Shown piece after piece: positions 52,317 through 60,897 of a DNA stretch of 64,000 nucleotides. This DNA is from Desulforegula conservatrix Mb1Pa. Lineage in GTDB: Bacteria > Desulfobacterota > Desulfobacteria > Desulfobacterales > Desulforegulaceae. The stretch spans positions 62,001-126,000 of the forward strand of contig NZ_AUEY01000003.1 of NCBI RefSeq assembly GCF_000426225.1. Direction: 5' to 3'. The position numbers were made by a program, and so were the translations under genes. Under the pieces are notes generated by a model that was not told where the DNA came from, did no database searches, and worked only from the letters and a program-made list of their open reading frames with translations. The stretch's first letter is position 1; the number at the start of each line of letters is the position of its first letter.

Positions 52317-53648
52317 ATGACCGACCCCCATATACATGAGATTCACTGGGAAAAATACTTCGATGCCATTGATTCCTGCAGGCTTGGAGAAATAGAGGGC
52401 AGGATTGTAAATGTCATCGGACTTATTGCAGAGGCTGATGGCCTGGGTATGGGGATCGGCAGTCTTTGCAGAATTACAAAGGATGACGGCCATGAAATGA
52501 TGGCAGAGGTTGTCGGATTCAGAGGCAGCCGTGTTCTTCTCATGCCATATGGAGAAACAAGGGGAATAAGGGCTGGCAGTAAGGTCACACTCATGGACAA
52601 GAGCCCCAGGGCTTTTGTTGGCGACGCTTTTCTTGGAAGAGTCGTGAGCGGAATGGGTGAACCCCTGGACGGGCTTGGGCCAATAAAACCCGAGGCTGAA
52701 TACCCCCTTTACGGCAATCCCATCAATCCACTTGAAAGACGCCAGATTCACGAGCCCCTTGATGTCGGCGTGGCAGCCATTAATGTCATGATCCCTCTTG
52801 GAAGAGGCCAAAGAATAGCCATCATGGCTGGTTCAGGAGTTGGTAAAAGCATGCTCATGGGCATGATGGCCAAGCATACGACAGCCAATGTTTCAGTAAT
52901 AGCACTCATTGGTGAGCGAGGCAGGGAGGTTAAGGATTTTGTTGAAAGCAATCTTGGCCCTGACGGATTAAAAAATTCTGTCGTGATCGCGGCCACTTCC
53001 GACACTCCGCCCCTGGTAAGAATGAGGGGAGCTTATCTTGCCACCACAATTGCGGAATATTTCCGGGATCAGGGCAAAGACGTGCTTTTGATCATGGACT
53101 CCATCACCCGTTTTGCCATGTCTTCGAGAGACGTAGGCCTAGCTGCTGGTGAGCCCCCGACCAGTCGAGGCTACACGCCTTCTTTTTTCGTGCAGATTCC
53201 TATTCTGCTTGAAAGGGCCGGCGCAGTTGCAGGCAAGGGAAGTATCACCGGAATATATACGGTTCTTGTGGAAGGTGACGATCTCAATGACCCTGTCGGA
53301 GATACCGTGCGTTCTATAGTTGACGGTCATATTGTATTGTCCAGACGTCTTGCCAACAAAGGTCATTATCCTGCAATAGAGGTTCTTGAAAGCGTAAGCC
53401 GTGTAATCAGGGATGTGACTGAGCCGGAGCATCTTAAAATGAGGCAGAAGGCCATAGATCTGATGGCCGCATACCGGGAGGTCGAGGATATGATCAATAT
53501 CGGAGCTTATGTGGAAGGTTCTGACAGCAGAATCGACTATGCCAGAAAGGTAATGCCTAAAATAAATGCTTTTCTGAGACAGTCTGTTGACAAGAAAATG
53601 TCCATTGAGATGGGCGTGGCTGAATTGAAGAATATCTTCAAGAACTAA
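52317..53648 (+). CDS. fliI: Flagellar export ATPase FliI
   Basis: 443-residue ATPase that powers substrate entry into the flagellar type III export gate. Walker A is AGSGVGKS, Walker B LLIMDSITRFAM, and the GERGREVKDF segment is characteristic. The N-terminal ring domain and the C-terminal helical lid have normal lengths. AAGG lies upstream of the ATG at 52317. It follows fliH and precedes fliJ, the usual order, with a family A repeat between fliI and fliJ. Confidence 0.98.
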   Translation: MTDPHIHEIHWEKYFDAIDSCRLGEIEGRIVNVIGLIAEADGLGMGIGSLCRITKDDGHEMMAEVVGFRGSRVLLMPYGETRGIRAGSKVTLMDKSPRAFVGDAFLGRVVSGMGEPLDGLGPIKPEAEYPLYGNPINPLERRQIHEPLDVGVAAINVMIPLGRGQRIAIMAGSGVGKSMLMGMMAKHTTANVSVIALIGERGREVKDFVESNLGPDGLKNSVVIAATSDTPPLVRMRGAYLATTIAEYFRDQGKDVLLIMDSITRFAMSSRDVGLAAGEPPTSRGYTPSFFVQIPILLERAGAVAGKGSITGIYTVLVEGDDLNDPVGDTVRSIVDGHIVLSRRLANKGHYPAIEVLESVSRVIRDVTEPEHLKMRQKAIDLMAAYREVEDMINIGAYVEGSDSRIDYARKVMPKINAFLRQSVDKKMSIEMGVAELKNIFKN

Positions 53649-53654
53649 GGATTA

Positions 53655-53784
53655 CAAGGTCGTAAAAAGTCCGATTAAAGTCATTGCGGCGCAGGCCTGA
53701 ATCCAGAAATAATTGAAATTACTGGATGTTTTATCAAGTCCGGCATAACGCTGATGCTTTATTTGACTTTTTGCAAGTCCATCA
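53655..53784. repeat. Family A palindromic repeat, copy A10
   Basis: Begins AAGGTCGTAAAAAGTCCG and ends TGACTTTTTGCAAGTCCATC. It sits 7 bp after the fliI stop. Confidence 0.85.
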
Positions 53785-53797
53785 AGGATGATGTTTT

Positions 53798-54247
53798 ATG
53801 AAAAAATTCAGATTCAGTCTTGAGCCTCTTTTAAAATATCGTACCTTCATGGAGCAGAAGGCAAAGCAGGAACTTGCCGAAGCTTTGAAAAATCTCTCAG
53901 ACTGTGAGGAACAGATAAAAAAACTGGAAAATGACAAGATCAACGCCATGGTTGAAATGGACAGGGAAATGGCAAAGGGTATTTCATCAGACCAGTACAG
54001 GCTTCACACTTCTTTCATCGACTCCCTGGATGCAATGATTCTCAGTGAAGAAGACAGAAGAATCAGACTAATGAAGGTCGTGAGGGAAAAACAGCAGGCT
54101 CTTGCAAAAAGATCGGTTGATAAAAAAGCCATTGAGAATCTTAAACAGAAAAAGAGGACTGAATACCTTGAAGAAATGGCATCGAGCCAGCAAAAAATTG
54201 CGGATGAGATAATCATGGTCAGAAAAGCGAGGGAAAACCTGAAATGA
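53798..54247 (+). CDS. fliJ: Flagellar export chaperone FliJ
   Basis: 149-residue coiled-coil protein that sits in the FliI ATPase ring as a rotor-like stalk and brings export substrates to the gate. The sequence is almost all charged helix: Lys- and Glu-rich heptads such as LKNLSDCEEQIKKLEND and the MVEMDREMAKG segment. It begins 150 bp after fliI and overlaps the next gene by 4 bp (ATGA). No other motif is needed for the call; position and heptad pattern support it. Confidence 0.9.
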   Translation: MKKFRFSLEPLLKYRTFMEQKAKQELAEALKNLSDCEEQIKKLENDKINAMVEMDREMAKGISSDQYRLHTSFIDSLDAMILSEEDRRIRLMKVVREKQQALAKRSVDKKAIENLKQKKRTEYLEEMASSQQKIADEIIMVRKARENLK

Positions 54248-55053
54248 AATATTCAATCATACTGTTTTCATTGGTTTTGTTCATGGTTTTTTATTTTTCT
54301 CCGCCTGGAACAGAGAAGAATTCTATTTCTGTTTCCCCGGTTTTTGCCGAGGCAAAGAAAGAAGAAAAGCCCGCTGAAAAAAAAGAAGATAAGGCAGAGG
54401 CCAAAAAGGAAGAAAAAAAAGCGGATAAGGACGAAAAACCGGCTGAAGAAAAAGGCAAGGAAGGCGAAGAAAAAGCCGCTGAAGGTGAAAAAAAGGCCGA
54501 GGGCGAGGCTGCCAAAGCAGAAGAGGCTCCAAAAGGTCCGTCAGAGGAAGAAGTTTCTGCAATGCTCAAGGCAATAGAGGATAAGAAAAAAGCACTTGCG
54601 GCAGAAGAAGAAAGAATCAATTCAGAAAGAAAACGTCTTGAGACCCTGAAAGAAGAAATAGATGAAAAAGTTGATGAGCTTACCAAGATTCGTCAGGAAA
54701 CAGAAGGATCTATAAAGAATCTGGATTCCAAAAAATCAGCCGAAGAGATTGCAAAGGACGCGGCTGAAAAAGCCGAAGAAGAAACAAGGCTCAAGCAGCT
54801 TGTTAAAACATATTCCGCCATGAAACCCAAAAGCGCCGCTGCCCTGTTTGACAAACTCGATAACGATGTAGCCAAAAAAGTGATTCTCAGAATGAATGGC
54901 GATGTTGCAGGTAAGATCATGTCTTATGTAAACAGTGAAAAGGCTGCTACCATAAGCGAGGTGATTGCCGCAAAAAATGGCACGAAAACTGTCCGTCCCG
55001 AGACTGAAAAAAAGCCCCAGGACGCAAAAGAAGCACCTCCTGAGAAAAAGTGA
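54244..55053 (+). CDS. MotE-like flagellar protein with Lys/Glu-rich region
   Basis: 269 residues with an N-terminal hydrophobic segment (about 4-20), so exported or membrane-anchored. Residues 33-100 are very low complexity, built from K, E and A. A coiled coil follows (KKKALAAEEERINSERKRL). The C-terminal 60 residues (YSAMKPKSAAALFDKLDND and VAGKIMSYVNSEKAA) match the MgtE N-terminal-like domain of MotE, a flagellar chaperone/stator accessory. It overlaps fliJ by 4 bp and ends the flagellar run. The motA/motB genes are elsewhere. Confidence 0.8.
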   Translation: MKYSIILFSLVLFMVFYFSPPGTEKNSISVSPVFAEAKKEEKPAEKKEDKAEAKKEEKKADKDEKPAEEKGKEGEEKAAEGEKKAEGEAAKAEEAPKGPSEEEVSAMLKAIEDKKKALAAEEERINSERKRLETLKEEIDEKVDELTKIRQETEGSIKNLDSKKSAEEIAKDAAEKAEEETRLKQLVKTYSAMKPKSAAALFDKLDNDVAKKVILRMNGDVAGKIMSYVNSEKAATISEVIAAKNGTKTVRPETEKKPQDAKEAPPEKK

Positions 55054-55099
55054 TTTGGATTCGCAGGTCTGATTAGAGCGCCCTTTGCTCGTAATCAGA

Positions 55100-55213
55100 C
55101 GTCATAATTTTTGATTTATGATTGATGTAATCAGACCAATATTTCAAAAATCATAAATTGAAAATCATGTGCCGTCGGGCCGCTTTTTTGGAAAAAGCTC
55201 AGCAAAAAACTTA
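55100..55213 (-). repeat. Composite repeat B plus C (minus orientation)
   Basis: On the minus strand it reads AAGTTTTTTGCTGAGC and TTTTTCCAAAAAAGCGG, then the C part with ATTTATGATTTTTGAAA and CATCAATCATAAATC. The same B-C order is found at 63321-63453. Confidence 0.65.
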
Positions 55214-55242
55214 TGTTCATATTTTGAAAGGTAATACTCATA

Positions 55243-56244
55243 ATGATATTAAAACAGCAGATTCATCGGCTGATTTTTTTGAATAAATGCATTGTCTTCA
55301 TATTTTTGAGTTTTTTTCTTTTTTGCGGACTTACCGGATGTTCTGGTCTTCAAAAAGACTCAAAATCCATATCTGCCATATATTCAATGTCAGATGAAAA
55401 ATCTGAATTCTCCCCTGTTTTTGAAATTCAGGGTTATGAAAAAGATCTCAACAGGATCGGAACTCCATCAGCCGTAATTCTTGATGGAGGTGACGAGGAA
55501 ATCATCATAGATATAACAAAGCCGTCTGTTTTCACCCAGACCCAGAAATTCAAAACAGAAAATGGAAGCTATACAAATAGAATTTACAGGGTTCACTTTC
55601 CCAGAGTGCCATATTTCCATCTTACAGCCGGAAACAATGTTGGCCTTCTTGTGATTGTCACCATGGATTCTTCAAACAAGGCTGTTCTTGTCACCACAGT
55701 GCATACATGCGGGTGCTACAATGCCATAATTCCGACAAACTATCTCCAGGAAAGCGCGTATCCTGATGGCTGGAATAAAGAATCTTTTGATTTATATGGG
55801 GAAACCCTTCCCGGAATGATAGATCTTTCCAATTCTGATTCATCCTCCATTCTTCTGAAAATAAGGCCTGATGTGCACAGGGTCATGGATATAAGGCCTT
55901 TGGCAAAAGAGAATTTGAATGCCTCGGATGAACGTCCCAGATTTGAAATGAAGAAGCATGATATGTCCGAACTTGAAAAGATCTCGGCAGGCGAAGGCAA
56001 AACCGTGAATTTTTTCCATAAGGACGGCTTAATGAAAGGCCATGTAAAAGGGACTGTAAAACCCCTTGAGATGATGTTCATGAGTCTCATCAGCCTTGAT
56101 CTTTTTGTCGGTTCGGACAAAATTTACTCACCGCCCGATGAGTATGGGAATCCCTTTTATACGAGCTTGAAACCCTGGAACAGAAATGAATCAGATATGC
56201 GTGACTTTGCCGGATATCTCAAGTTTTGGGGATGGAAGCTGTGA
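55243..56244 (+). CDS. Putative lipoprotein of unknown function
   Basis: 333 residues with a signal peptide ending in a lipobox (LTGC), so lipid-anchored outside the inner membrane. The central region carries a TTVHTCGCYNAIIPT stretch with two close Cys that could bind metal or form a disulfide. The end is rich in aromatic residues (KPWNRNESDMRDFAGYLKFWG). No domain could be named. It follows the flagellar operon by about 190 bp on the same strand, separated by a B-C repeat, so a motility link is only positional. Confidence 0.75.
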   Translation: MILKQQIHRLIFLNKCIVFIFLSFFLFCGLTGCSGLQKDSKSISAIYSMSDEKSEFSPVFEIQGYEKDLNRIGTPSAVILDGGDEEIIIDITKPSVFTQTQKFKTENGSYTNRIYRVHFPRVPYFHLTAGNNVGLLVIVTMDSSNKAVLVTTVHTCGCYNAIIPTNYLQESAYPDGWNKESFDLYGETLPGMIDLSNSDSSSILLKIRPDVHRVMDIRPLAKENLNASDERPRFEMKKHDMSELEKISAGEGKTVNFFHKDGLMKGHVKGTVKPLEMMFMSLISLDLFVGSDKIYSPPDEYGNPFYTSLKPWNRNESDMRDFAGYLKFWGWKL

Positions 56245-56352
56245 TTTGATTTATGGCTTGACTCGTTACCGTGCTTTGCGTTTTCAGGTTTAAATACCAG
56301 AATATACTTCACATCATCATAAATGGAACTCTTCAGTTAGATGAAAGGTCAA

Positions 56353-56389
56353 AGGCCGCTTTTTGAAAAAAGCTTGGCAAAAACTTTTC
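56353..56389 (-). repeat. Family B repeat, minus orientation
   Basis: On the minus strand it reads AAAAGTTTTTGCCAAGC then TTTTTTCAAAAAGCGGCC. Confidence 0.6.
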
Positions 56390-56581
56390 GGTTATGGATT
56401 CTTTTGCGTGAAAAAACATATGTTCTCAACTCTTAATAAAAAAATATAAAAGTTTTGGGAAAGGTCTGGAAAACCCTTTTTCAAAAGAGTTTTCCAGTAA
56501 TAATGCAACAACAGGCAGGCATTTAAACTGCCTGACTCATTTCAAATGTTCAGGCTGTGACATTGATGAGTATAAATAAAG

Positions 56582-56607
56582 GCCCCGCAGAAATCAGCGG
56601 GACTTTC
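56582..56607 (-). terminator. Terminator of the AraC-type regulator
   Basis: On the minus strand CCCGC and GCGGG form a short stem around an 8-base loop, followed by GCCTTTATTTAT. It lies just past the regulator stop. Confidence 0.65.
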
Positions 56608-56619
56608 GTAAAATGTCGA

Positions 56620-57495
56620 TTATTTATGAATAGGAATGCAGATATCAGTTACAAGCTCTTCGGCAGGAGTTGTTTCTGGGCTGTTTCTGTATATTTCCAG
56701 GGAAGGCGCAAGTCCTGGTTCATAGCCGCTTGAAGGAAGCCATTCTCCGTAAAGCCAGCGGTAACAGTCATGCAATCCGTCATAACTTCCTTTGTGGGTA
56801 AGAACCGCAAATTCCCCGCCCATGATTTTTTGTTTTATTACCCCATTTTCCGGAATGTAATTGTCATTTACTTTGATGCAGGCGTCATAACGAATTTTGT
56901 CCTTTTCTGTTATGTCAGGATCATCGTAGCCAATACCAACGCAAAGATGTGGCATAACGGCATTTTTCATAACCGAGTCATTGCTGCATAGTTTCTGCCA
57001 AGCTGTATGGCATTCAAAATAGCTTCCAGTATGGCGTACAGATGCCACAGTTATTTCTTCAAGGTTTTCAATTCTTACGTCCATTTTAGTCTCTCCATAA
57101 TTTTTTATTGTGACTTCTGAATAAATAGTCTTTTCAGGAGATAACCCGATGCTTGTGCCAGATTTCCTGTAATCCATTGGAGACATAAGGAAAATTTTCT
57201 TGAACGCACGGGAAAACGATTCATGATTTTCATAGCCAGCATCAAAAGCTATATCTGTGACTGGCCTTGAGGTGTATTTCAGATCCCAGGCAGCGCGCTC
57301 AAGCTTGAGCCTCCTTGTGTAATCCATGAGCGACTCTCCTGTCATGGCCCTGAAAATCCTGTTGAAATGCCACGGTGAAAAGCAAGCAACACCTGCAAGT
57401 TCTTTAGTCCCGAGCTGTCTGTCGAGATGCTTTTGAATATGCATCTGCACCCTCAGAATGCGTTCTTCGTAATCCTGTCTGGTTCTTTCATTCAT
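56620..57495 (-). CDS. AraC family regulator with GyrI-like effector domain
   Basis: 291 residues. The N-terminal 110 residues contain two helix-turn-helices of the AraC/XylS family: LGTKELAGVACFSPWHFNRIF and DIAFDAGYENHESFSRAFK. The C-terminal 160 residues are a GyrI/SOUL-like effector-binding domain (SVRHTGSYFECHTAW and GGEFAVLTHKGSYDG) that usually binds drugs or other small molecules. The start at 57495 has AAGGGAG upstream. It stands alone and may regulate a distant target. Confidence 0.93.
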   Translation of the reverse strand: MNERTRQDYEERILRVQMHIQKHLDRQLGTKELAGVACFSPWHFNRIFRAMTGESLMDYTRRLKLERAAWDLKYTSRPVTDIAFDAGYENHESFSRAFKKIFLMSPMDYRKSGTSIGLSPEKTIYSEVTIKNYGETKMDVRIENLEEITVASVRHTGSYFECHTAWQKLCSNDSVMKNAVMPHLCVGIGYDDPDITEKDKIRYDACIKVNDNYIPENGVIKQKIMGGEFAVLTHKGSYDGLHDCYRWLYGEWLPSSGYEPGLAPSLEIYRNSPETTPAEELVTDICIPIHK

Positions 57496-57600
57496 GCTAT
57501 CTCCCTTCATGAGGAGATATATAATGGATAATAATATGGACTGCTTGACAATTTGTGCTTTTTCTCACGGAGGATTAATCAGAGTTCTTTAATCGAATAA

Positions 57601-57690
57601 AAGGTCCCGAAGTGTCTGTAAATACAGGATGCCGGATCAGGCCCGGCATGAAGTCAACGCCTTTTGGGTTTTTTTGCAAGTTCATCAATT
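57601..57690. repeat. Family A palindromic repeat, half copy A11
   Basis: Only the half with ATGCCGGATCAGGCCCGGC and TTTTTTTGCAAGTTCATCAA is clear. It slightly overlaps the end of the cyclase gene at 57685. Confidence 0.7.
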
Positions 57691-59154
57691 TTCAATGATG
57701 GTTTCAATTCTGTTGCGGCCGTTATCCTTGGCCAGATAAAGTGCCTTGTCAGCCCTTTCCATAATAGATTCAGGGGTTATGTCTGATTCCATAAGCCCTG
57801 ATATTCCTATGCTGAGAGTTGCCTTTATTTCATTTGAACCTGCGGTTATCCTGATATCTTCACATCTGCTCCTGATTCGTTCAGCCGCGTCATTCGCTGA
57901 TGTTATGTCTGTCTCAGGTAAAATAACGCAGAATTCTTCTCCGCCTATCCTTCCGGCAATATCCATATTTCTGATAGTGTCTTTGAAAAGCTTTCCCATT
58001 GATCTTAGAACTTCATCTCCTGCGCTATGTCCATATTTGTCGTTGACCTTTTTGAAGTAGTCAACATCAATCATTAATAGCGAAAGGGATCTTGAATAAC
58101 GGTGGGATCTTTCAATTTCTGTGTTTAGTTCCTCAAGAAAGGCCCTTCTGTTAAGAAGACCTGTCAATGCGTCAATCTTTGCCTGAAACTCGAGCTTTGC
58201 TTGGGCCTCTTCACTGTATTTTATTGAAGCCAGCAGATGGTACCAGAGAAAAGCCACAAAAACCGTAACCCAGAAACAAAGGCCAATGATCGTCATGGTC
58301 TGCTTTTTCCATGGCGCAAGAACATCTTTCATCGCAGAAGAAACCGCAATGACAAGGGGATAACTCTTTAGCCTTGAAAAACTCACTAATCTGGTCACGC
58401 CGTCCGTAGCGCTGCCATCAGTCAGAAAAGTCCCGCTTTCTTTTTGCATATGAGTGCTGAACTCAGAATAACTCAAGATAGATTTGCCAATGATTTTTTC
58501 GTTAAACGGGGCTCGTGCAATAATCTGCCCCTTATTTGAGAGTATTGTTATTGTCCCGTTTGGCTTGATTCTGGAATTTTCGTGAAGTTCTGCAATCCTG
58601 TCAAGTTCTATTGCTGCGAAAATCACTGCTACGTATTTTGACTTGGCATTAACAGGTATAGATATAGGCACCAGCCATTTATTGGTGACCCTGCTTTTCA
58701 GTGGCTGGGATATATAAAATCCTTTTGTGGAGTCATCCAGCTGGACTTTGAAATATTCGCGGTCAGAAACATTTGCCAGCTCGTATTCGGACTGTTTCGG
58801 AATATAATGAAGCCCTCCTGAAGGAGAGACTATCCTTATATCCACAAGATTGTCCGAAAGCTTTCTGAATCCGTCCACAAGACCTATGAATTCCTCAGCG
58901 CTGGCTGGGTCTGAGTCAGGATGATCCGCAATCCACCTTTCGGAAGCCTGGAGAGAAAGCTCTATAATCCTGAACAGACCAGTTGTCTGCTCATCTAATG
59001 CTGATCTGAGCTGACCGAGGATTTTGGCGTCTGCGTCAAGAATCCTTTCACGTTCTGAGAAAGACCAGAAAAAGACCATGCCCCACATGAAACAAACGAG
59101 TAAGGATATTATGCCAAATATGCCTGCCCTGGTTCTTCTGAATTTGATTTTCAT
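57685..59154 (-). CDS. Membrane dCache-GGDEF diguanylate cyclase (copy 1)
   Basis: 489 residues. TM1 lies at about 13-32 and TM2 at about 285-308. Between them is a periplasmic dCache-like sensor with a SDREYFKVQLDDSTKGFYIS segment. The cytoplasmic GGDEF domain has an intact GGEEF signature, with RNMD five residues before it, the I-site. It should make cyclic di-GMP in response to a small external ligand. AAAGGGAC precedes the ATG. It is closely similar to the gene directly upstream at 59232, with 77 bp between them, indicating a tandem duplication. Confidence 0.94.
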   Translation of the reverse strand: MKIKFRRTRAGIFGIISLLVCFMWGMVFFWSFSERERILDADAKILGQLRSALDEQTTGLFRIIELSLQASERWIADHPDSDPASAEEFIGLVDGFRKLSDNLVDIRIVSPSGGLHYIPKQSEYELANVSDREYFKVQLDDSTKGFYISQPLKSRVTNKWLVPISIPVNAKSKYVAVIFAAIELDRIAELHENSRIKPNGTITILSNKGQIIARAPFNEKIIGKSILSYSEFSTHMQKESGTFLTDGSATDGVTRLVSFSRLKSYPLVIAVSSAMKDVLAPWKKQTMTIIGLCFWVTVFVAFLWYHLLASIKYSEEAQAKLEFQAKIDALTGLLNRRAFLEELNTEIERSHRYSRSLSLLMIDVDYFKKVNDKYGHSAGDEVLRSMGKLFKDTIRNMDIAGRIGGEEFCVILPETDITSANDAAERIRSRCEDIRITAGSNEIKATLSIGISGLMESDITPESIMERADKALYLAKDNGRNRIETIIEN

Positions 59155-59231
59155 GTGTCCCTTTGCGAATATTTTGGGGAAAATTTATTTTTTAAATATC
59201 ATGTATTCCAAGGCGATTCGTATCTATTGCT

Positions 59232-60689
59232 TCAGAAAGACGCCTCAACCCTGTTGCGGCCCTTGTCCTTTGCCAGATAAAGCGCTTTGTCGGCTCTATC
59301 CATAATGGTTTCTGGCGCTTTATCCGATTCCATAAGCCTTGATACGCCGATGCTCAGCGTTGCCCTGATTTCATTTGTTCCAGAGATTATCTTGAGCTTT
59401 TCAAATTTGCTCCTTATCCTTTCCGCCACGTCGGTCGCTGATTTAATATCAGACTCTGGCAGAAGAATGCAGAATTCCTCGCCTCCTATTCTGCCTGCAA
59501 TATCAACGCCCCTTATTGTGTCGCAGAAGAGCTTTCCAAGTGATTTGAGGACTTCATCGCCTGCGCTGTGGCCAAATCTGTCGTTAATCTTTTTGAAATA
59601 ATCCAGATCAATCATGAGCAGTGAAAGGGGTCTTGAATATCTATTCGATCTTTCGATTTCAGAACCGAGTTTTTCGAGAAAGGCTCGTCTGTTACGAAGC
59701 CCGGTCAAAACATCAATTTTAGCCTGATACTCAAGCTTTGTCTGGGCTTCTTCCCTTGATCTGATTGCATCAAGCAGCTGGAACCAAAAGAAAACCACAA
59801 AAAAAGTAACGCCTGTGCCAAGGCCTATGATTGCAATGGTCAGCTTTTTCCATGTTTCGAGGATATCGTCCATTGCGGACGAAACCGAAACGATTATGGG
59901 GAAATCCTTTAGCTTTGAAAAGCTCACCATTCTGGTAACTCCGTCTGTGATATTGCCATCGGTCAGGAATGTTTCCATGTCCTTGTTCCTATGCTTATAA
60001 AGTTCAGATTTTTCCAGAATTGGCTTGCCAATCATTTTTTCATTAAACGGAACCCTCACATTGATGAGGCCCTCAGGTGACAGTATGGCTATTGTGCCCT
60101 TAGGCTTTATCCGTGACTTTTCGAGCAGTTCGATTATCTTTTTTAATTCGATTGTAGCAAGAATCACGCCAGCATATTTTGACGCCGAATTTACAGGAAT
60201 GGATACTGGTAAAAGCCATTCATTTGTGATTTTGCTTTTAACCGGAGAGCCAACATAGAAACCTCTTGTAGCCTCACTAAACTGGGCCTTGAAGTATTCA
60301 TGGTCAGAAACATTGACCCTGGCCCGCTCACTGCTTTGGGCTATGATTTGAAGGTCACCTGATGGAGAGATTATTGTGATATCCACTTTATTGTCAGAGA
60401 GTCTTCTGAATCCGTCGACAAGATTTATGAATTCTGCCGATGTGGCCGGATTTGCGTAGGGATGGGTTGAAATCCATCTTTCCGATGAATAAAGAGAAAG
60501 TTCGATTGTTTTGAACAATCCCTTTATCTGCTCTTCAAGAAGGGATAGCAGCTGCTCTATTATGCGGGAGCTGGAATCAAGCACCCTTTCTCTTTCGTTA
60601 AAAGCGCCGAAAAGCATTATTCCCCACATGAATAATATGGGTATGAAAATTACACAGAATATTCTGGCTCTTTCGAATTGATGCCTCAT
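59232..60689 (-). CDS. Membrane dCache-GGDEF diguanylate cyclase (copy 2)
   Basis: 485 residues with the same architecture as its neighbour: TM1, dCache periplasmic domain (SDHEYFKAQFSEATRGFYVG), TM2 and a GGDEF domain with GGEEF and RGVD (I-site). Blocks of identical sequence run through both proteins, most strongly in the GGDEF domain. The start at 60689 (MRHQ) has AAGGGGG upstream; a longer start at 60719 is rejected. The divergence in the Cache domain suggests different ligands. It is upstream of copy 1 on the minus strand and probably co-transcribed. Confidence 0.94.
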   Translation of the reverse strand: MRHQFERARIFCVIFIPILFMWGIMLFGAFNERERVLDSSSRIIEQLLSLLEEQIKGLFKTIELSLYSSERWISTHPYANPATSAEFINLVDGFRRLSDNKVDITIISPSGDLQIIAQSSERARVNVSDHEYFKAQFSEATRGFYVGSPVKSKITNEWLLPVSIPVNSASKYAGVILATIELKKIIELLEKSRIKPKGTIAILSPEGLINVRVPFNEKMIGKPILEKSELYKHRNKDMETFLTDGNITDGVTRMVSFSKLKDFPIIVSVSSAMDDILETWKKLTIAIIGLGTGVTFFVVFFWFQLLDAIRSREEAQTKLEYQAKIDVLTGLRNRRAFLEKLGSEIERSNRYSRPLSLLMIDLDYFKKINDRFGHSAGDEVLKSLGKLFCDTIRGVDIAGRIGGEEFCILLPESDIKSATDVAERIRSKFEKLKIISGTNEIRATLSIGVSRLMESDKAPETIMDRADKALYLAKDKGRNRVEASF

Positions 60690-60710
60690 ATGCCCCCTTG
60701 CTGTTTGACA

Positions 60711-60853
60711 CGCCCGCAAAAAGCCGTTTTAAATATTTCCTCTAATGCCGGAAGTATGAATCTGTTGTGGGCGGTCTGACACCGGGGCACAACAGATTAA
60801 ACCAGATCCGGCATGGCATTATGCCATTTTGATATTTTGCGAGGGCTCATCAT
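60711..60853. repeat. Family A palindromic repeat, degenerate copy A12 with replaced centre
   Basis: The outer parts (GCCCGCAAAAAG near the left end, TATTTTGCGAGGGCTCATCA at the right) are family A. The centre holds a separate hairpin with AATCTGTTGTG (60759-60769) and CACAACAGATT (60788-60798). Confidence 0.7.
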
Positions 60854-60897
60854 TCAAGGCCGTCAAGATGCCAAAGTTTGATTGGTGTTCATTCGCT

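Larger units (their letters stand above)
56245..56619. other. Intergenic region with hairpins and a family B copy
   Basis: 375 bp with no coding frame. A family B copy in minus orientation is at 56353-56389 (GGCCGCTTTTTGAAAAAAGC). A hairpin with TGGAAAAC and GTTTTCCA arms is at about 56468-56495. A terminator for the AraC gene is at 56582-56607. Confidence 0.6.

Noticed and set aside
54344-54577. Lys/Arg-rich frame in the MotE-like gene
   Set aside because: It is a shifted reading of the low-complexity Lys/Glu region of the real gene.
1651-60853. CRISPR array from the many repeats
   Set aside because: Copies are kilobases apart, palindromic and not separated by regular spacers, and no cas genes are present.
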